Assembly: GCA_002307175.1 (NCBI GenBank)
Contig: DBTS01000023.1
Coordinates: 1 to 10,655 of the forward strand
From: Rhodocyclaceae bacterium UBA1310
Lineage (GTDB): Bacteria; Pseudomonadota; Gammaproteobacteria; Burkholderiales; Rhodocyclaceae
Reading direction: 5' to 3'
Length of the DNA stretch: 10,655 bases
Position numbers and translations under genes: made by a program. Positions 6,703 through 10,655 of this stretch are shown one piece after another. Below the pieces are notes generated by a model. That model was given only the letters and a program-made list of their open reading frames with translations, made no database searches and was not told where the DNA came from. Positions within the stretch are counted from its first letter, which is position 1; every line of letters starts with the position of its first letter.

Positions 6703-8345
6703 GATGGTGCCCTGTTGAAACGCCGGTAGCGCCGTATCAGCGCGTTGGTGGAGCTGTCGTGATTGAGTGGCCGTTCGGTGGTGCCTTCCAGCTCGGGTGT
6801 GGTGTGCCCGGCCAGTTGCTTGCCAAACTGCACGCCCCACTGGTCGAACGAATCGATGCCCCAGATCACCCCCTGCGTGAAAACGCTGTGCTCGTACATC
6901 GCGATCATGGCGCCCAGCGTGTGCGGGGTGAGTCGTTCGGCGAGCAGCGTGTTGGTGGGGCGGTTGCCTTCAAAGACGCAATGCGGGGTCAGCACCGGGG
7001 CAAGGTTTTCTGCGCTGACTTCGGCTGCGGTTTTGCCAAAGGCCAGCGCCTCGGTTTGGGCAAACAGATTGGCCATCAGCAGATCGTGCTGATCGCCGGG
7101 TGGGTGCAGGCTCTGGCAGAAGCCGATGAAGTCGCAGGCGACAAGGGCTGTGCCCTGATGGATCAGTTGATAGAAGGAGTGCTGGCCGTTGCTGCCCGGC
7201 TCCCCCCACACTACGGGCGACGTGGCGTAATCGACGTGGGCGCCGGATTCCGTAACGTGTTTACCGTTGCTCTCCATCATCAATTGCTGCAGGTAGGCCG
7301 GCAAGCGCTTGAGGTATTGTGCATAGGGCAGCACGGCGAGCGTTGTGGCGCCCAGAAAATTGTTGTTCCAGATGGCGATCAGGCCGAGCAGGGCGGGCAG
7401 GTTCTCCGCCAGCGGTGCGTGGCGGAAGTGCGTGTCCATCACCTGGAAGCCTGCCAGCATTTCGCGGAAATGCTCTGCGCCCACCGCAATCATGGTGGAA
7501 AGGCCGATGGCCGAATCCATCGAATAGCGGCCGCCGATCCAGTCCCAGAATCCGAACATGTTCGAAGGGGCGATGCCGAAGGCTTCCACGCCTTGCGCAT
7601 TGCTCGATACGGCAACGAAGTGGCGAGCCACGGCAGCTTCGCTGCCGAGCCGGGCGATGCTCCAGGCGCGTGCCGCATGCGCGTTGGTCATGGTCTCCAG
7701 CGTTGTGAAGGTCTTCGAGCAGATGATGAAGAGGGTTTCGGTTGCGTCCAGATCGCGTGTGGCTTCGAGGAGGTCAGTGGCGTCGATGTTGGAGACGAAG
7801 CGGCAAGTCAGATCGCGCTGGCTGTAATGGCGCAGTGCCTCGTAGGCCATGACCGGCCCGAGGTCTGAGCCACCGATGCCAATGTTGACGATATTGCGGA
7901 TGCGTTTGCCGGTGTGGCCCAGCCATTGCCCGCTGCGTACCTGTTCGGCAAACGTTGCCATGTGATCCAGTACCGCATGCACGCCGGCGACGACGTCGAC
8001 ACCATCGACAAAAATCCGTGTCTCCATGGCCGTACGCAAGGCAACATGCAGGGCCGGGCGTGCTTCTGTCATGTTGATGATGTCTCCATTGAACATTGCT
8101 TCGATGCGCTCATGCAGCCCGCAATCTTCAGCAAGGGCAACGAGCAGGGAGATCGTTTGTGCATCGATGCGGTTCTTCGAATAGTCGAGGTACAGCCCTG
8201 CCGCTTCCAGCGCGAACCGCTCGCCGCGTTGCGGATCGGCAGCGAAGAGCTCGCGCAGATGAGTCTGGCCGATACTGGCGTGGTGTGCCTGCAGGGCCAC
8301 CCATGCGGGGCGCTGCGTGAGGGTAGTGCCTGCGGCCATGCTCAT
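6699..8345 (-). CDS. pgi: Glucose-6-phosphate isomerase
   Basis: This enzyme interconverts glucose 6-phosphate and fructose 6-phosphate in the cytoplasm. The 548-residue length is normal for the long bacterial type. Visible features are the SIS-fold phosphate-binding loop GIGGSDLGP (156-164), the family signature DWIGGRYSMDSAIG (268-281), and MMESNGK (356-362) with the catalytic glutamate E358. GQHSFYQL follows with H389, and VQFGKQL carries the C-terminal lysine K509. The chosen ATG at 8345 overlaps the stop of tal as ATGA; a second ATG two codons later (8339) is an alternative that changes little. Its own stop overlaps the start of tkt in the same way. In this operon it would return fructose 6-phosphate from the transaldolase/transketolase reactions to glucose 6-phosphate, closing a cyclic pentose phosphate route. 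Confidence 0.97.
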   Translation of the reverse strand: MSMAAGTTLTQRPAWVALQAHHASIGQTHLRELFAADPQRGERFALEAAGLYLDYSKNRIDAQTISLLVALAEDCGLHERIEAMFNGDIINMTEARPALHVALRTAMETRIFVDGVDVVAGVHAVLDHMATFAEQVRSGQWLGHTGKRIRNIVNIGIGGSDLGPVMAYEALRHYSQRDLTCRFVSNIDATDLLEATRDLDATETLFIICSKTFTTLETMTNAHAARAWSIARLGSEAAVARHFVAVSSNAQGVEAFGIAPSNMFGFWDWIGGRYSMDSAIGLSTMIAVGAEHFREMLAGFQVMDTHFRHAPLAENLPALLGLIAIWNNNFLGATTLAVLPYAQYLKRLPAYLQQLMMESNGKHVTESGAHVDYATSPVVWGEPGSNGQHSFYQLIHQGTALVACDFIGFCQSLHPPGDQHDLLMANLFAQTEALAFGKTAAEVSAENLAPVLTPHCVFEGNRPTNTLLAERLTPHTLGAMIAMYEHSVFTQGVIWGIDSFDQWGVQFGKQLAGHTTPELEGTTERPLNHDSSTNALIRRYRRFNRAPS

Positions 8346-9433
8346 GGCTGCAGAGCTGCTTTCTGCGTCACTTTATCTTCCAGGCAGGCAATCAGGGCGC
8401 GCCAGGATTGATTGAATGATTCCGCCCCTTCACGCTGCAGCTTGGCGGCAAGCGTGGCTTCATCGAAGGAAGCATTGTGGAATTCCTCAATCACCGCTTC
8501 GGCATTGCCGTCATTGAAAGGCAGGCAGTTACCGACCTTGCCGTGATCAGCAAACGCCAGCAGGGTTTTTTCCGGCAGCGTATTGATGGTGCCCGGCGCG
8601 ACAAGCGCCTCGACATACAGCGTGTCGCGTGCGGCGGGATCTTTGGTGCCGGTGCTGGCCCACAGCAGGCGCTGCGGATGTGCGCCAGCGGCGGCAAGCT
8701 TGCGCCAGCTCTCTGAGAGCAGCAGTTCGTGATAGGCCTTATAGGTGCGCATTGCCACCGCAATGCCAAGGCGGTTGTGCAGTGCTGGCGGTGTTGCCGT
8801 GGCGATGGCAACATCCCAGCGGCTGATGAACAGCGAGGCAACTGACTCTACCTGCGGGTCAAGGTGGGCATCAAGCCGGCGCTGAATGCCGCGCATGTAC
8901 GCGTGGGCCGCTGCCAGATATTGGTCGCGCGAAAACAGCAGGGTGACGTTCACAGGCACCCCGGCGAAGATGGATTCTTCGATGGCGGCTATGCCGGCCT
9001 GGGTGCCGGGAATCTTGATGAACACATTCGGGCGTGCTGCGCGGGCATGCAGGTCTGCCGCAACCCGGACCGTTGTGGCGGTGTCATCTGCCAGCAAGGG
9101 CGAGACTTCGAGCGACACCCAGCCGTCGATGCCCTTTGTCGCGTTGAAAACCGGGCGGAACAGATCGGCTGCACGGGTGAGATCCTGTAGCGCCAGTTCG
9201 AAGAAAAGTGCTTCGCCGGAGAGCCCTTGGGCCGCCAGTCCGAGTACTGCTTTGTCATACGCAGTGCCACTGCCGATGGCGTGTTCGAAGATGCTCGGGT
9301 TGGAGGTCAGGCCGGTGACCGACAGATCCTTGATGTAGTGGGCCAGGGTGTCATTGTCGAGCAGATCGCGTGTGATGTTGTCGAGCCAGATCGATTGGCC
9401 TGTGGCGTGCAGCTTTTGGGTATTGGGGTTCAT
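8342..9433 (-). CDS. tal: Transaldolase (mycobacterial/bifunctional-type subfamily length)
   Basis: Transaldolase transfers a dihydroxyacetone unit from sedoheptulose 7-phosphate to glyceraldehyde 3-phosphate. The 363-residue product has GLTSNPSIF (41-49), VSLEVSP (106-112), the Schiff-base lysine K140 in VFIKIPGT, NVTLLFS (162-168), SLFISRWD (200-207), and LWASTGTKDP (257-266). Length and motifs suit the group of about 360-370 residues rather than the short 220-residue one. Start at 9433 is backed by a strong AAGGGA ribosome site at 9440-9445, which begins within the stop codon of the upstream HAD gene. That layout ties its translation to the preceding gene. The stop overlaps pgi by four bases. 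In some bacteria tal and pgi are fused; here they are separate but coupled. Confidence 0.95.
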   Translation of the reverse strand: MNPNTQKLHATGQSIWLDNITRDLLDNDTLAHYIKDLSVTGLTSNPSIFEHAIGSGTAYDKAVLGLAAQGLSGEALFFELALQDLTRAADLFRPVFNATKGIDGWVSLEVSPLLADDTATTVRVAADLHARAARPNVFIKIPGTQAGIAAIEESIFAGVPVNVTLLFSRDQYLAAAHAYMRGIQRRLDAHLDPQVESVASLFISRWDVAIATATPPALHNRLGIAVAMRTYKAYHELLLSESWRKLAAAGAHPQRLLWASTGTKDPAARDTLYVEALVAPGTINTLPEKTLLAFADHGKVGNCLPFNDGNAEAVIEEFHNASFDEATLAAKLQREGAESFNQSWRALIACLEDKVTQKAALQP

Positions 9434-9439
9434 GGCGAT

Positions 9440-9445
9440 TCCCTT
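9440..9445 (-). promoter_or_regulatory. Ribosome binding site of tal, touching the HAD stop codon
   Basis: Read on the minus strand, AAGGGA lies six bases before the tal ATG, and its first base is the last base of the HAD gene's TGA. This supports the 9433 start. It implies that ribosomes ending the HAD gene can restart on tal. Confidence 0.7.
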
Positions 9446-10176
9446 CAGGGTGGGGTGGCTTCGGGCATGCCCTGGCGCGGCAGCACGGCAGAGAGGTCCT
9501 GCGTGAGCAGATCGCCGATGCTCTCAAGCGTGATATCGGCGGGTGGAAGGGTGGCATTGGCGGCTGCATTGAGGGCGTAATGCCCTTGCCGCACGAAGAT
9601 CGTGGTGAGCCTGTCGCCAAGGGTTTTCTTCATGGCCGTGAGGATGCGCAATTTGTCGTCCACCACCACATAGTGCCGTGCCGGGTAGTATTGCTGCACG
9701 GCGTCGAGCATCAGTTCCTTGTGGATGTAGATCAATACCTTGCTTTCAAAGGCCAGCCACAGGCCGGAGCGCTGGATCTTGCGCGGCTGAAACACCACAT
9801 CTCCATCCGAGAGGATGACGGGCGTGCCCAAGCCCCTCAGGTGCCGGATCACCGCGAGCGAAGAGGGATACAGGCGGTCGGCAAACGGGTAGTCGATGAG
9901 GAAGCCGGACATCAGCAGGAGGCGCATGTCATGCATCGGGTCAATGAGTTCCCGCACCCGGTAGCGTTGCAGGGCGCCCAGGTAGTCGGCATAGCCCAGC
10001 TCGCTGCGCAGTGCTTCGAAGATGCTCCAGTAGCGCCTGGCACTGAGGCTGCCGAATTCGCTCAGCAAATGATTCCGCAGATCCTGGGTGATGCAGTCGT
10101 TGTCGAGCAGGGTGTTGTCAACATCCATGAGAAACACCGTGTCGTGCAGCATGGCAGGCGTGGTGAGGCCGTTCAT
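9445..10176 (-). CDS. HAD-superfamily hydrolase (predicted phosphatase)
   Basis: The 243-residue protein has all four HAD motifs. Motif I is FLMDVDNTLLD with nucleophile D18 and acid/base D20. Motif II is VILSDGD with S123, motif III is K153 in YIHKELML, and motif IV is VVVDDK with D173 and D174. A helical cap of about 90 residues follows motif I, as in C1-capped phosphatases such as phosphoglycolate phosphatase. A phosphate-ester substrate is therefore likely, but which one cannot be read from the sequence. The ATG at 10176 overlaps the gnd stop as ATGA, and the next gene, tal, begins 11 bases after its stop. Being sealed between gnd and tal points to a job in pentose phosphate metabolism, for example removing a toxic side product. 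Family assignment is firm; the role is inference. Confidence 0.88.
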   Translation of the reverse strand: MNGLTTPAMLHDTVFLMDVDNTLLDNDCITQDLRNHLLSEFGSLSARRYWSIFEALRSELGYADYLGALQRYRVRELIDPMHDMRLLLMSGFLIDYPFADRLYPSSLAVIRHLRGLGTPVILSDGDVVFQPRKIQRSGLWLAFESKVLIYIHKELMLDAVQQYYPARHYVVVDDKLRILTAMKKTLGDRLTTIFVRQGHYALNAAANATLPPADITLESIGDLLTQDLSAVLPRQGMPEATPP

Positions 10177-10655
10177 TTCGCGTCCCTGGCGGCAGGGGGA
10201 TAGACGGCCTTTTCAACATGACCGCCAAATTCATGGCGCATGGCCGACAACACGCGATTGGCAAAATCTCCTCTGCCGCGCGAGCTGAAGCGGGAATACA
10301 GCGCCGCGCTGAGCACAGGGACGGGCACTGCTTCGTCGATGGCCGCCTGAATCGTCCAGCGCCCTTCGCCCGAGTCGGAAACCTGCCCGTGAAAGCCGGC
10401 CAGTTCAGGATCAGCTGCCAGCGCAGTGGCAGTCAGATCCAGCAGCCATGAGCTGATCACGCTACCGCGGCGCCATACTTCGGCGATGTCCGGCAGGTTC
10501 ATTTCGTACTGATACAGTTCCGGCTGGCGTAGCGGCGTTGTTTCTGCGTCGATCGTGGCGGTGCGCTTGCCAATATTGGCGTTGCGCAGGATATTCAGGC
10601 CTTCGGCATATGCAGCCATGACACCATATTCAATGCCGTTGTGGACCATCTTGAC
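10173..10655 (-). CDS. gnd: 6-phosphogluconate dehydrogenase, decarboxylating (C-terminal 160 residues; cut by window edge)
   Basis: This enzyme oxidises 6-phosphogluconate to ribulose 5-phosphate and CO2. Only the C-terminal part is in the window. The first visible codons give VKMVHNGIEYG, which holds the family's catalytic pattern K-x2-H-N-x2-E. Later come MNLPDIAEVWRRGSVISSWLLDL, SDSGEGRWT and ALYSRFSSRG. The short all-helical C-terminal domain fits the compact bacterial type of about 300-340 residues (often NAD-preferring) rather than the long 470-residue type, but the cofactor-binding half that would decide this lies outside. The stop overlaps the HAD start as ATGA. As the most upstream gene visible it probably follows zwf or the operon promoter, neither of which is in view. 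Confidence 0.95.
   Translation of the reverse strand, partial: VKMVHNGIEYGVMAAYAEGLNILRNANIGKRTATIDAETTPLRQPELYQYEMNLPDIAEVWRRGSVISSWLLDLTATALAADPELAGFHGQVSDSGEGRWTIQAAIDEAVPVPVLSAALYSRFSSRGRGDFANRVLSAMRHEFGGHVEKAVYPPAARDAK

Noticed and set aside
6703..6840. Extended start of transketolase at 6840
   Set aside because: The added 46 residues are the shadow of the end of pgi. The ATG at 6702 forms an ATGA overlap like those at other junctions and has a ribosome site.
6759..7868. Plus-strand open frame (369 codons) opposite pgi
   Set aside because: Antisense to a well-supported pgi gene, with no domain signature and no ribosome binding site.

Overview
The window looks like a chromosomal stretch from a Gram-negative bacterium of the Pseudomonadota, most likely a betaproteobacterium. 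That placement rests on the protein families present (a tightly packed gnd-HAD-tal-pgi-tkt sugar-phosphate operon, an IS4-family element, and a two-helix membrane protein family that I recall from Burkholderiales-like genomes). It is an inference, because no rRNA or other marker gene is present.

Left part (1 to about 3356), accessory DNA. It opens with what looks like the tail of a broken gene (33-224) and a stretch with no convincing gene. A complete IS4-family insertion sequence follows (464-1920). It has 19-bp perfect terminal inverted repeats, a 10-bp target duplication, an intact DDE/YREK transposase, and a perfect 19-bp hairpin ending one base before the transposase start codon. After a roughly 240-bp AT-rich gap comes a TylF-type sugar O-methyltransferase gene (2167-3135) with a Rossmann-like N-terminal domain. 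It is visibly AT-richer than the genes to its right and is probably the edge of a horizontally acquired surface-glycan region.

Middle (3357-4331): a 324-residue membrane protein of a conserved but uncharacterised family, with two central helices and a DxD motif.

Right part (4552 to the end, minus strand): a five-gene sugar-phosphate operon read right to left. It contains 6-phosphogluconate dehydrogenase (cut by the window edge), a HAD-family phosphatase, transaldolase, glucose-6-phosphate isomerase and transketolase. Three of the four junctions are 4-base ATGA stop/start overlaps (gnd/HAD, tal/pgi, pgi/tkt). The fourth (HAD/tal) has an 11-base gap, and the transaldolase ribosome binding site begins within the HAD stop codon. 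The operon joins the decarboxylating step of the oxidative pentose phosphate pathway to the non-oxidative carbon shuffling steps and back to glucose 6-phosphate. This is the enzyme set needed for a cyclic pentose phosphate route, or for the rearrangement and dissimilatory branches of the ribulose monophosphate cycle in methylotrophs. The hps/phi genes that would prove the latter are not in the window.

No tRNA, rRNA, CRISPR array or phage module was seen. The most interesting items are the hairpin that appears to guard the transposase start, the uncharacterised DxD membrane protein, the HAD enzyme coupled to gnd (a possible metabolite-repair phosphatase), and an Ala/Ser-rich insert near the catalytic glutamate of the transketolase.
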